Part shown: positions 8,829 to 16,757 of the stretch, piece by piece | Layout: each line of letters starts with the position of its first letter | How positions within the stretch are numbered: position 1 is the stretch's first letter | Source: Hymenobacter actinosclerus | Lineage (GTDB): Bacteria; Bacteroidota; Bacteroidia; Cytophagales; Hymenobacteraceae | Length of the DNA: 64,000 nucleotides | Direction of reading: 5' to 3' | Assembly: GCF_900111515.1 (NCBI RefSeq) | Contig: NZ_FOHS01000002.1 | Location: forward strand, 248,001-312,000 | Position numbers and translations under genes: made by a program | The notes under the pieces: model-generated | Database searches by the model: none | Seen by the model: only the letters and a program-made list of their open reading frames with translations | What the model was told of the DNA's origin: nothing

Positions 8829-9565
8829 AAGCAGTAGCGAAATACGTGCACGCGCTGCACCTAAAGAAGTACCGCACCCGCCACGGCGCTTTCCTGGTGG
8901 AAGGTGGCAAGAGCGTGCGCGAGCTGCTAAGTTCCGGGATTCTGACCGAACGGCTGATAGCGACGCCCGAATTTGCCGATAAAATTGCCGCCGAGCTGCC
9001 CGCCACCGTCCCGCTCGACCTGGTTTCCGAGGGCGAGCTGACCCGCCTCAGCTCGCTGAGCACCAACAACACGGCCCTGGCCGTGGCCCGCCTGCCCGCC
9101 GAGCCGCCCCTGCACCCGGCCCCCAACCAGCTGCTGCTGGCCCTCGACGACGTGCGCGACCCCGGCAACGTGGGCACGCTCATCCGCCTGGCCGACTGGT
9201 ACGGCCTGGCCGGCGTAGTCTGCTCCGAGAATTGCGCCGACCCCTGGGCCCCCAAGACGGTGGTGGCCACCATGGGCTCGTTCACCCGCGTGCCCGTCTG
9301 GCAGCGCGACTTGCCCGCCTGGCTGGCCACGCTGCCCGTCGGGCTGCCCGTGTACGGCGCCGACCTGCACGGCGACAACGTGCACCGCCTCACGCTGCAA
9401 CCCAGCGGCGTGCTCATCATGGGCTCCGAAAGCCACGGTCTCACACCGCCCGTCGAGGCCTGCCTCACCCAGCGCCTGCACATTCCCGGCCGCGGCCAGG
9501 CCGAGAGCCTCAACGTAGCCGTGTCGGCTGCCATTCTGCTCGACAACTTCTTTCGAAACAGTTGA
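8819..9565 (+). CDS. TrmH/SpoU-family RNA 2'-O-methyltransferase (SPOUT)
   Basis: SAM-dependent ribose 2'-O-methylation of rRNA or tRNA. The N-terminal substrate-binding domain (residues 1-95) includes FLVEGGKSVRELL. The SPOUT knot domain carries motif 1 DDVRDPGNVGTLIRLAD (Asn and Arg of the catalytic site), motif 2 VLIMGSESHGL and motif 3 IPGRGQAESLNVAVSAAILL. The ATG at 8819 is preferred to GTG at 8813. It is head to head with tamL, with overlapping 5' ends. Exact RNA target unknown. The stop TGA begins a gttgagggttgagttga tract. Confidence 0.92.
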   Translation: MVSKAVAKYVHALHLKKYRTRHGAFLVEGGKSVRELLSSGILTERLIATPEFADKIAAELPATVPLDLVSEGELTRLSSLSTNNTALAVARLPAEPPLHPAPNQLLLALDDVRDPGNVGTLIRLADWYGLAGVVCSENCADPWAPKTVVATMGSFTRVPVWQRDLPAWLATLPVGLPVYGADLHGDNVHRLTLQPSGVLIMGSESHGLTPPVEACLTQRLHIPGRGQAESLNVAVSAAILLDNFFRNS

Positions 9566-9582
9566 GGGTTGAGTTGAACAGT

Positions 9583-9636
9583 AAAAATGGCCACCTGAAC
9601 GTCCTGTGTAAGGACAGTTCAGGTGGCCGTTTTTGC
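9583..9636. terminator. Strong bidirectional terminator hairpin
   Basis: GGCCACCTGAAC and GTTCAGGTGGCC arms enclose a second small stem (GTCCT/AGGAC), flanked by an A-run and a T-run. It lies between the convergent methyltransferase and barrel genes. Confidence 0.9.
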
Positions 9637-9654
9637 TGTGGAGCTTTTAACTTT

Positions 9655-10830
9655 CTATTGCAGAATCGAGAGGCCGAAGCTGATGGTGTTGGCCTGGGGG
9701 CCGCGGTTATCTTTGAACGTGTGGTTGAGGTTGTACTTGGCAAACAGGTCGATGCTGCGGATGCCGATGGTGCCCTGCACGCCGTACTGGAAGTCGGTGA
9801 GGTTGTAGCTGCCGCGGTCCTTGTCTTTCTTGGTGTTGCCGTCCTCCTCGTACTTGAGCTTGGTGTGCGAGCCCAGCCGGTAGCCTACAAACCCGCCGGC
9901 CCCGATGCGGAAGCTGTCTTTGCCCTCTTTGTCCCGGAAGCTGAGCATGGGCATCAGCGGCAGGTTGAGGCTGGAAACCGCCAGCTTGCTTTTCTCCAGA
10001 TTACGGCCGGCTTCGGCGGGTTTTTGCAGCACCGTCACGTCCGGCTGGTTCACGCCCTTCTGGTTTACGAACTGGTAGTTGTTGTCGAGCATGTAGTTGT
10101 TGAAGGCCAGTTCGGGGCCGGTACGCAGGTAGAGGGGCGAACCCTTGCGGCCCAGCCGGATATCGTAGTGCCAGTTGAGGCTGATGTAGCGCGAGGCCAC
10201 GGGCCGCAGGTCCAGCGAGTTGCCGTTGATGTCGCGCTGCTTGTTGGTCAGCGCGTTCAAACCCAGGTCGATATCGAAGTTGCTGTGCACGGCCCGGTTG
10301 GCCCTTTCTTCCTGCTTGGCCTTGCGCTCGGCCGTCCGGATCGAGTCGGACTTGGCCGACGAGCCCACCCGCACCGACACCCGGTCGTTGCCGTCGGTGT
10401 TGCTTTCCTCCACTGTCACGCCAAACACCCGGCCCACGCTCACGTCCACCCGGTCGCCCTTTTTGGCGGGCCGGTCGGTGGTCTGGTCGTTGTGCATCGT
10501 GATGCGGATTTGCTCGGGCACCTTCTTGCCGGGCTGGTCTTTAGCGGGGTAGAACTCCATCGTCACCTGCTCGGAAGTGGAGTTTTTGCTGGCCTTTTCG
10601 GCCTGGGCAATGTAGGTGTCGAGCAGCACCATGAGCGAGTCGAGCTTGTAGTTGCGCAGCTCGCGCAGCTGGGCCCGGTCTTTCACATACAGCGTCATCG
10701 TGGCCTGGTTGGGCAGGCGCACCACAATAGTGTCGTCGTTCAGGGGGGCGTTCAGGGCGCGGGCCGAGCCGGTCGTCGAAACCAGGGCCAGCAGCATCGT
10801 CAGCAGCGGAAGCAGGAGGAAGCGTTTCAT
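9655..10830 (-). CDS. Outer-membrane beta-barrel protein (PorT-like), ECF-linked
   Basis: A secreted 391-residue protein. Residues 1-25 are a signal peptide ending SARA. Residues 30-190 are a polar periplasmic part with a charged SDSIRTAERKAKQEERANRA helix. Residues 195-391 are alternating-hydrophobic strands typical of the PorT/OMP_b-brl_2 barrel family (FDIDLGLNAL, GAGGFVGYRLGSHTKLKY, TISFGLSILQ). It is downstream of an ECF sigma factor and a one-TM partner in the same orientation, a recurrent Bacteroidota three-gene set, so it may be a target or sensor of that envelope-stress system. Repeat sequences at 10831-10946 separate it from the partner gene. The transported or bound ligand is unknown. 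Confidence 0.8.
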   Translation of the reverse strand: MKRFLLLPLLTMLLALVSTTGSARALNAPLNDDTIVVRLPNQATMTLYVKDRAQLRELRNYKLDSLMVLLDTYIAQAEKASKNSTSEQVTMEFYPAKDQPGKKVPEQIRITMHNDQTTDRPAKKGDRVDVSVGRVFGVTVEESNTDGNDRVSVRVGSSAKSDSIRTAERKAKQEERANRAVHSNFDIDLGLNALTNKQRDINGNSLDLRPVASRYISLNWHYDIRLGRKGSPLYLRTGPELAFNNYMLDNNYQFVNQKGVNQPDVTVLQKPAEAGRNLEKSKLAVSSLNLPLMPMLSFRDKEGKDSFRIGAGGFVGYRLGSHTKLKYEEDGNTKKDKDRGSYNLTDFQYGVQGTIGIRSIDLFAKYNLNHTFKDNRGPQANTISFGLSILQ

Positions 10831-10946
10831 GGGAGTTAGGTTTTAGGGCTTAGGGACTTAGGGCTTAGTTTTCGAGGATTTATGGCGAATTCGAATAGGT
10901 TGAATCCTACTCTCTTCTAAGCCCTAAACCCTAAGTCCCTAAGACC
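10831..10946. repeat. Inverted TTAGGG-like tract
   Basis: Left tract 10831-10868 is built of ttaggg/cttagggactta words. Right tract 10917-10946 is built of the complements (cctaa, ccctaagtccctaag). They would pair around a 48-base loop in the intergenic RNA, close to the ATG of the barrel gene. A second copy of the same design is at 22659-22784. Confidence 0.8.
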
Positions 10947-10952
10947 TGTCAT

Positions 10953-11834
10953 CTATAGTTGAATGGTTTTAGTGAGGGTGCGGCCGGCCAGGCGGGCCTG
11001 TACGGTTACCGTTTCGGGCAGACCGGCGGCGGTCAGGCTCACCGGCTCGCCCTGCACCACATTGCGCACTTGCCGCAGCACGGCCACCAGACCGCGGCGG
11101 CGGGCAGGCGTCTCCGCCATGGGGGCATCATAAGCGGGCCGGACTTCCACCTCAATGGGGCCGGTAAGGGCCGCCGTGGCGGTGGGCAGGGCGGCGGGCC
11201 GCTGCTGGGCTACCCATTTAGGCTCGGGCAGTTCGGGCGTGGTGGCGGCCAGGGCCGTTACCGAGGCCGGCTCGTTTGCCGGCAGATGTGAAGCAACCGT
11301 TGCCGAACTGGTCGGGGGCCGGCGGTCGGCGGCCGGACCGGGTTGTACACCCCCGGGCCGGGCCGCCGCAGCGCGAACCGTAGTGGCCACTAAGGCGGCC
11401 GGCCCGGAGGCCGAAACGGTGGCAGTTGCTTCTGAGGGGCCAGATGGGGCAGCTGCCTCCGGCGTTGCCTGGGCCGTATTATTTTTTTCAGCGGCGGCCA
11501 AAAGTTCCTGCTGGTCAGCCGTATTTGTTTCGGCCGCGACCTCACCGGCTGCCGATGTGCCGGGGGCCGACCCGCGGGCGGGCTCCGGGGCGGGTGTCGT
11601 AGCGGCCAGCTCGGGCCGGGCCGCGGGGCCCGAGCCGCCACCCAGCAGCAGCCAGCCGGCCGCGCCCAGCAGCACCAGCAGCGCCACCGAAGCCGCCGCC
11701 AGCCACATCACGGGGCGGCGGCGCTTGGCGGGCTGGATTTCGGCCTCGATTTCGGCCCACACGAAGGCGGGCGGCGTGGGGGCGTGGCCCGCCAGCCGCT
11801 CGCGAAACAGCTTATCAATATCGTCCGGTTGCAT
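10953..11834 (-). CDS. Single-TM anti-sigma-like regulatory partner of ECF factor
   Basis: A 293-residue protein with a cytosolic N-terminus (MQPDDIDKLFRERLAGHAPT, then FVWAEIEAEI), one membrane segment at about residues 44-62 (VMWLAAASVALLVLLGAAGW), and a long Ala/Pro/Thr-rich low-complexity periplasmic region. The topology and the 20-base overlap with the ECF sigma gene point to a regulatory partner (anti-sigma-like). No ZAS motif or recognisable anti-sigma fold is visible, so the role is inference from context. The ATG at 11834 is chosen; longer in-frame starts lie deep inside the sigma gene. Confidence 0.7.
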   Translation of the reverse strand: MQPDDIDKLFRERLAGHAPTPPAFVWAEIEAEIQPAKRRRPVMWLAAASVALLVLLGAAGWLLLGGGSGPAARPELAATTPAPEPARGSAPGTSAAGEVAAETNTADQQELLAAAEKNNTAQATPEAAAPSGPSEATATVSASGPAALVATTVRAAAARPGGVQPGPAADRRPPTSSATVASHLPANEPASVTALAATTPELPEPKWVAQQRPAALPTATAALTGPIEVEVRPAYDAPMAETPARRRGLVAVLRQVRNVVQGEPVSLTAAGLPETVTVQARLAGRTLTKTIQL

Positions 11835-12402
11835 ACAGTTCTTTCGGTGAGGAGGTGGAAGCGGAGGGGCGGGCCTGGGCATTGGCCACCGCGAGGCGGC
11901 GCTGGAGCATACCGCGGGCCTTGCTGAGCTGCGATTTGCTGGTGCCCTCCGAAATGCCCAGCAGCTCCCCGATTTCGGGGTGCGAGTAGCCCTCGAGGGC
12001 ATACAGGTTGAAAACGGTGCGGTAGCCGGCCGGCAGCCCCGCCAGCAGCGCCAGCATTTCGTCGGCCGAGAGCTGGCTTTCGGCCGTAGCGGCCACGGCC
12101 GGCACGTCGTAGGTCAGATCATCAATACCCATATGCAGCGGCTCCTTGCGGCGCAGCATCCCGAGGGCCTCGTTGACGACAATGCGCCGGATCCAGCCCT
12201 CGAACGAGCCCTCGTGCCGATACTGGTCGAGGGCGCGGAACACCTTGGTAAAGCCCACAATCAGGGCCTCCTCGGCATCCTCGCGCCTTCGTAGGTAGCG
12301 CAGGCACACCGACAGCATCAGGCCCGAAAACTGCTCGTAGAGCTGTTTCTGGGCCCGGCTGCTGCCCTGGCGGCAGGCGGCAATTAACTCGGTTTCCGTC
12401 AC
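11815..12402 (-). CDS. ECF-type RNA polymerase sigma factor (sigma-70 family)
   Basis: Extracytoplasmic-function sigma factor of 195 residues. Region 2 spans about 8-85 (FSGLMLSVCLRYLRRREDAE and GSFEGWIRRIVVNEALGMLR). Region 4 spans about 115-170, with LPAGYRTVFNLYALEGYSHP and the HTH EIGELLGISEGTSKSQLSKA. It heads the sigma/partner/barrel unit, and its 3' end overlaps the partner by 20 bases. A TATCTTGC sequence about 50 bases upstream resembles a -7 box. Confidence 0.93.
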   Translation of the reverse strand: MTETELIAACRQGSSRAQKQLYEQFSGLMLSVCLRYLRRREDAEEALIVGFTKVFRALDQYRHEGSFEGWIRRIVVNEALGMLRRKEPLHMGIDDLTYDVPAVAATAESQLSADEMLALLAGLPAGYRTVFNLYALEGYSHPEIGELLGISEGTSKSQLSKARGMLQRRLAVANAQARPSASTSSPKELYATGRY

Positions 12403-12522
12403 GGGAGCAGCGTAAAGTTCAGGTCAGAAGCAGTTCGTTTGGGGCGTCAGATGCAAGATAGAAGGTAAGGGTTGCCTGATGGGAAGTAAATTTTTAGCGG
12501 TTTGTAATGCACTTGCGCCAAA

Positions 12523-12681
12523 AGCCCCAGCGGGGCGGCATATCGGTAGCAACAGCACGCAAAAAAAACGCTAAAGCCCCAGCGGGGCGACACAGGCGGC
12601 TGAACGGCTCGTGTCGCCCCGCTGGGGCTTTAGCGTTTTGATGGTACTTAATCACTACCGATATGTCGCCCCGCTGGGGCT
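12523..12681. repeat. Nested inverted repeats built on GCCCCAGCGGGGC
   Basis: Four copies of a GCCCCAGCGGGGC/GCCCCGCTGGGGC word. The outer pair 12523-12549 and 12655-12681 match over 27 bases with one mismatch. The inner pair 12565-12593 and 12611-12639 match perfectly over 29 bases. The word is itself nearly palindromic. It fills the gap between the CoA-binding gene end and the sigma gene start, where no coding region is seen. Confidence 0.9.
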
Positions 12682-12713
12682 ACCATGCAGTGTCATTAAC
12701 AGACTCCTTAGAG

Positions 12714-13073
12714 CTAATACTGTCCGATGCTCAGCAGCACCAGCGTGCAGGCTTCTTCGGTTTGGATGCCGCGCTCCTGGGCCAGCTTTTCCAGCTCGGG
12801 GTTTTCGGTGCCGGGGTTGAAGATGATGCGTTTGGGCTTGAGGTCGAGCAGGTAATCGTACCAGCCGGGCTGGTTCTGGGGGCCTACGTAGAGCGTTACC
12901 GTGTCCACGCCCTCGGCGGCGGGCCGGTCGTTGCGGATATCGAGGCCGGCCACCTGGCCCTTGCGGATGCCCACCGGCACCACTTCGTGGCCGTGCTGCT
13001 TAAGCTGGTGAATGGCCCGGTAGGCGTAGCGGGCGGGGTTGTCGGTGGCACCTAAAACGAGGGTCTTTTTCAT
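12714..13073 (-). CDS. CoA-binding domain protein (YccU-like)
   Basis: A small cytosolic 119-residue Rossmann-fold protein. VLGATDNPARYAYRAIHQL is the nucleotide-binding loop, HEVVPVG strand 2, VDTVTLYVGPQ strand 4, and IIFNPGTENPEL the CoA_binding_2 signature. Stand-alone CoA-binding proteins of this size are common in bacteria and their role is not defined. The ATG at 13073 (MKKTLVLGA) is preferred over an in-frame start 75 bases upstream, which adds a low-complexity tail. Confidence 0.88.
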   Translation of the reverse strand: MKKTLVLGATDNPARYAYRAIHQLKQHGHEVVPVGIRKGQVAGLDIRNDRPAAEGVDTVTLYVGPQNQPGWYDYLLDLKPKRIIFNPGTENPELEKLAQERGIQTEEACTLVLLSIGQY

Positions 13074-13148
13074 GGGGGAGGGAATTGTGGAGGACGGGGC
13101 GGGGCGGGAACTGGCCGGACGAATTAGCGGCCGATGCCTGCAAACCAA

Positions 13149-13488
13149 CTAGCCTGTACGCAGGACCGGCCGTAAAGTAGCACGGGGCCGGAACGCTTAC
13201 CGCTTGCTGAGGCCCCTAAACGCCGCGTCCAGCTGCTCGCGCGAAGCCCGGTGAGCCTGGGCGGCGGAGCTGGAGGCCGCATAGCATTGATCAGACGACC
13301 GTTTGGAAAACGTTATAAAGGCTATTTGCGCGCTGTAACGGGGGGACTAGCGCGTGAAAGATCTGCTTATTCGCTTTAATAGTACCAGTCTGCAATATTT
13401 GCCCCTTACGCCGTGTGGAATTCAGACGATATTGACATCAACAAACAGATAGTATTCCCACCAACCATCATCTTATTATGCCCCACCT
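13149..13488. other. Gene-free gap with possible 3' gene remnant; start of low-GC islet
   Basis: No intact gene. On the minus strand, 13197-13283 is an open frame ending in a stop (YAASSSAAQAHRASREQLDA and AFRGLSKR), with the Ala/Arg-rich look of a truncated C-terminus. From about 13284 the base composition becomes clearly more AT-rich, which looks like a junction. Confidence 0.4.
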
Positions 13489-14175
13489 GTGAAAACCCAC
13501 TACTCTTTTCTGCTCCTATTCGCTATTGGCCTAACAGGTTGTGCGGTGAATGGTACCCTACCATCCGGTCGCTATTTGGAAACGCGCGGCCCGAGAGTTA
13601 GCTTATTTTCCTCCAAGGAATTGCGTCTCTTTCCTAACTGTCAGTTTGAGTACACTCAGTGGACCGATATGGTGGGCGTTGGACCACAAGGTAGGGGTAA
13701 GTATACCTTGCGGGGGCAGCAACTGCATTTGGTCTTTAATGGACAGTCGTTGGAACAGCTACCTTCCATCCAGACACATCTTTTACTGACTCAACCGGAT
13801 TCAGATTCGGTGACCGTGAGCGTGGACCTACGAGTTGAAAAAGAGGCGGCCGATGGTCTGACGGTGTTGGCCTTTGATGAGACGGGCCGAACGCTCACTG
13901 CTGCCTCAAGTAATCAGGCTGGCCAGGCTCATTTACGCCTAGCTCGTACGCAACGTCCGCACCACTTTACCATTACGGGCATTGGCTTTCAGAGCGTAAA
14001 GCAACCTTGGCCACTTAATTCCTCTGAGTATAACGTACAACTCGCTGCTAAACTAGGCCCTGCTCACAAAGCAGGAGAAACGATTTCCTTCCGAGTACTT
14101 CAACAGTCGGCGGCTAAACTGGTGCTACGCCAAGGTGCCGATACAATTACATTAGCCGCAACCTCACGCCCATAA
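13489..14175 (+). CDS. Hypothetical lipoprotein in low-GC islet
   Basis: A 228-residue protein not recognised. The N-terminus is a lipoprotein signal (FLLLFAIGLTGC, Cys at 18). The body is beta-rich: residues 25-100 hold a lipocalin-like strand pattern (GRYLETRG, ELRLFPNCQFEY, GKYTLRGQQLHLVF), and residues 105-180 resemble a small Ig/carboxypeptidase-regulatory sandwich (VDLRVEKEAADGLTVLAFDE). The start is GTG at 13489. Codon and base use are visibly more AT-rich than neighbours, suggesting recent acquisition. It stands alone. Confidence 0.7.
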   Translation: MKTHYSFLLLFAIGLTGCAVNGTLPSGRYLETRGPRVSLFSSKELRLFPNCQFEYTQWTDMVGVGPQGRGKYTLRGQQLHLVFNGQSLEQLPSIQTHLLLTQPDSDSVTVSVDLRVEKEAADGLTVLAFDETGRTLTAASSNQAGQAHLRLARTQRPHHFTITGIGFQSVKQPWPLNSSEYNVQLAAKLGPAHKAGETISFRVLQQSAAKLVLRQGADTITLAATSRP

Positions 14176-14475
14176 AACTGCGTGAATCCTTCTTGCCACA
14201 AAGAGACAACGTAGAAAAATGCCATCTCAATAACTTTGGAGAAATGATGTTAAAACCACTACTTTCTCAAGACTGCTCCGATAACCGCTTTTATGTAAAA
14301 GGACGATTCTCAGACGAAGGCGGGCGAATTAGCACTTCCTCACTACCCCTAAAATCCTGCCGCAAGAAATTAGGTTTATCGGAGTCAGCGCGGAGCCAGC
14401 GAAGCATCAGTAAAAGAGTAAATAGAAATAGCAAAGCTGCCTGCCACCGGCAAAGGGCCGCCCAGCCACGTTCCA
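14176..14475. other. Intergenic AT-rich stretch, no gene seen
   Basis: This continues the low-GC islet. No convincing coding frame, RNA gene or terminator was found. Frames on both strands lack family features and have a different composition from their extensions. Confidence 0.5.
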
Positions 14476-16065
14476 CTAAGCCCCCACAACGGCCCGCACG
14501 GCCTCGGCGCACCGCTCGCCGTCCATGGCGGCCGAAACGATGCCGCCAGCGTAGCCCGCCCCTTCGCCGCACGGAAACAGGCCCCGCAGCACCGGGTGCT
14601 CCAGCGTATCCCGGTCGCGGGGGATGCGCACGGGCGAGGAGGTGCGGCTTTCCACGCCCACAATCTGGGCCACGTTGGTGGCGTAGCCGGGTATTTTTCG
14701 GCCGAAGTTGGCAAAGCCCTGGCGCAGCCGCTCGGCCAGCGTCGCGCCCAGCACCTCATCCATAGCCACCGACACCAGACCGGGCTGATAGCTGGTTTCC
14801 AGCAGCTGGCTGGAGGTTTTCTTCTTCAGAAAGTCGCCCAATAATTGGGCTGGAGCCTTCTGGGAGTTGCCGGCCAGCTGACAGGCGCGCTGCTCAATTT
14901 GCTGCTGCAGGTGCAGGCCGGCCAGCGGGCCGTGCTGGCGCAGGTCCATGTCGCGCAGCTCCACGGCGGCCACGATGCCGGAATTGGCGAACCGGGAGTC
15001 GCGGCGGCTGGGGCTCATGCCGTTCACCACCACCTCGCCGGGGGCCGTGGCGGCAGGCACAATAAAGCCGCCCGGGCACATGCAGAACGAAAACACGCCC
15101 CGCTGCTCGTTATCCACCTGGGTCTGGTGCACCAGCGCGTACGAAGCGGCCGGCAGCGGTCCGCGGTCGGGGCGGCGGTACTGGGCCTGGTCGATGAGCT
15201 GCTGGGGATGCTCGACGCGCACGCCGAGCGCGAAGGGCTTGGCCTCGATGAGCACGCCCCGGCGGTGCAGCAGCTCGTAGATGTCGCGGGCCGAGTGGCC
15301 GGTGGCCAGAATCACGGCGTCGGCCGTCAGCTCCTCGCCGGTGGCCGTTACCACGCCGTGCAAGCGGTTTTCGGTGATGAGCAGGTCATCGACCCTCGTT
15401 CCAAACAGCACCTGCCCGCCGGCCTCCCGCACCGAGTCGCGCAGGGCGGCCACCACGGCCGGCAGCTTGTTGGTGCCGATGTGGGGGTGGGCATCGACCA
15501 ATATATCGGGCGTGGCGCCGTGCTGCACCAGCAGCCGCAGAATGCGCTGCACGTCGCCGCGCTTGGTGGCCCGGGTGTAGAGCTTGCCATCCGAATACGT
15601 GCCGGCCCCGCCCTCGCCGAAGCAGTAGTTGGAATCGGGATTGACGAGGTGCTCCTTGTTGATGGCCGCCAGGTCGCGGCGGCGGGTGCGCACGTCCTTG
15701 CCGCGCTCCACCACAATGGGCCGGATGCCCAGCTCAATGGCCCGCAGCGCCGCGAACAGCCCCGCCGGCCCGGCCCCCACAATCAGCACCGTGCGCCGGG
15801 CCTGGCTGACGTCAGCAAATGTAAACCAGGGCCCGAACAACTCGGCGGGCGGGGCCTGGCGGTAGATATCGGCCCGCAGGCGCACCAGCGGCTGGCGGCC
15901 CCGGGCATCCACGGAGCGTTTGCGCAAGTGCACGAAATCGGCCTGGCCGGGCCGCAGGCCGGCGGCGGCCAGCAGGGCCTCGTAGCGGGCCAGCTCGTCG
16001 TAGGCCTGTTCGGGGGGCAGCAGCAACTCAATTTCCTGAGCGCTGGAAGCAAGGGGGGAGGACAT
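14476..16065 (-). CDS. FAD-dependent dehydrogenase (COG2509-type)
   Basis: A 529-residue NAD(P)/FAD-binding oxidoreductase. An N-terminal ferredoxin-like domain (residues 1-85) precedes the FAD dinucleotide motif VLIVGAGPAGLFAALRA near 93. GEGGAGTYSDGKLYTR follows, then ADAVILATGHSARD and FSFCMCPGGFIVPA. The C-terminus closes with LFPCGEGAGYAGGIVSAAMD, the FAD-binding end. This is the COG2509 family of uncharacterised flavoproteins; substrate unknown. The ATG at 16065 follows a TATCTTTG box at 16100-16107. Confidence 0.9.
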   Translation of the reverse strand: MSSPLASSAQEIELLLPPEQAYDELARYEALLAAAGLRPGQADFVHLRKRSVDARGRQPLVRLRADIYRQAPPAELFGPWFTFADVSQARRTVLIVGAGPAGLFAALRAIELGIRPIVVERGKDVRTRRRDLAAINKEHLVNPDSNYCFGEGGAGTYSDGKLYTRATKRGDVQRILRLLVQHGATPDILVDAHPHIGTNKLPAVVAALRDSVREAGGQVLFGTRVDDLLITENRLHGVVTATGEELTADAVILATGHSARDIYELLHRRGVLIEAKPFALGVRVEHPQQLIDQAQYRRPDRGPLPAASYALVHQTQVDNEQRGVFSFCMCPGGFIVPAATAPGEVVVNGMSPSRRDSRFANSGIVAAVELRDMDLRQHGPLAGLHLQQQIEQRACQLAGNSQKAPAQLLGDFLKKKTSSQLLETSYQPGLVSVAMDEVLGATLAERLRQGFANFGRKIPGYATNVAQIVGVESRTSSPVRIPRDRDTLEHPVLRGLFPCGEGAGYAGGIVSAAMDGERCAEAVRAVVGA

Positions 16066-16099
16066 AAGGCAGGGGAAAGGGAGTTATCCTTTTACCCCG

Positions 16100-16107
16100 C
16101 AAAGATA
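16100..16107 (-). promoter_or_regulatory. Predicted -7 box (TATCTTTG) of the FAD dehydrogenase
   Basis: Matches TAnnTTTG on the minus strand, 34 bases before the ATG at 16065. This gives a predicted leader of about 30 bases. Confidence 0.5.
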
Positions 16108-16123
16108 CGCGCCCGCGGCCGGC

Positions 16124-16540
16124 CTACGCTACCGGCTCCGGCCGCATTTCGGCGGGCAGAATGGCCACCGGGCGCTTGTCCTCATCAATGGCCACAAACG
16201 TAAACAGGCCCGACACGGCCCGGTGGCGGTCTTCGGAGTACATCTGCTCCACAAACAGCTCGACGCGCACCTTGAGGCTGGTGCGGCCCACGTGCTCGAC
16301 GCGCCCGATGAGCTCGACCAGCGTCCCGCCGGGAATGGGGTGGGTGAAATCGACTTTGTCGGAGGACACCGTCACCATTTTCAGGCGCGAAAACCGGGTG
16401 GCCGTGATGAAGGCTACCTCATCCATCATATGCAGGGTGGTGCCGCCGAACAGGGTATCGTAGTGGTTGGTGGTGTTGGGGAAAACCGCCTTGAAGATGC
16501 GGGTTTCGGCGCGGCTGATTTTTTCGGCGAGCGTGAGCAT
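16124..16540 (-). CDS. Hotdog-fold acyl-CoA thioesterase
   Basis: Hydrolyses acyl-CoA to free acid and CoA. The 138-residue hotdog domain has the YciA/ACOT pattern: NHYDTLFGGTTLHMMDEVAF, with the catalytic Asp in MDE, then VDFTHPIPGGTLVELIGRVE and VSGLFTFVAID. The ATG at 16540 gives the canonical length. An in-frame ATG at 16630 adds 30 unconserved residues and sits in a large hairpin. The upstream leader carries a cobalamin riboswitch about 215 bases away, an unexpected regulator for this family. Confidence 0.88.
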   Translation of the reverse strand: MLTLAEKISRAETRIFKAVFPNTTNHYDTLFGGTTLHMMDEVAFITATRFSRLKMVTVSSDKVDFTHPIPGGTLVELIGRVEHVGRTSLKVRVELFVEQMYSEDRHRAVSGLFTFVAIDEDKRPVAILPAEMRPEPVA

Positions 16541-16622
16541 ATGCAGGAAAGGGTAGAAAGGGTGGTGGAAAAAGGTCCTTCCCGGCCCGCTTTTCGGCGC
16601 GCCCCTGCTACCCGGTTGTGCC

Positions 16623-16721
16623 TGCTGCATACTGCGCCCGCCCGCCGACTCCGCCGGAGCCGCTGGCTGCCCGGCCAGGGGCCGGCCGACCGCCCGAAAC
16701 GGGCCGCCGCAGTACGCAACA
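16623..16721 (-). repeat. Imperfect long hairpin between riboswitch and thioesterase
   Basis: Arms 16623-16644 and 16700-16721 pair over 22 bases with about four mismatches. Inside lies a further GGCCGG-rich stem. There is no T-run, so it is not an obvious intrinsic terminator. It could be part of the riboswitch expression platform. Confidence 0.5.
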
Positions 16722-16757
16722 AGGCACCCGGGTCGCGGGGCAGCCTCGTCATTACAA

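Noticed and set aside
14193..14765. Plus-strand ORF running from the low-GC islet into the FAD dehydrogenase
   Set aside because: More than half is antisense to the dehydrogenase, and the product changes composition midway and becomes Arg/Pro-rich, so it is not a gene.
16426..16752. A short minus-strand ORF starting right after the cobalamin riboswitch
   Set aside because: The Arg/Pro/Ser-rich product has no family features and overlaps the thioesterase in another frame, so it is probably not the riboswitch target.
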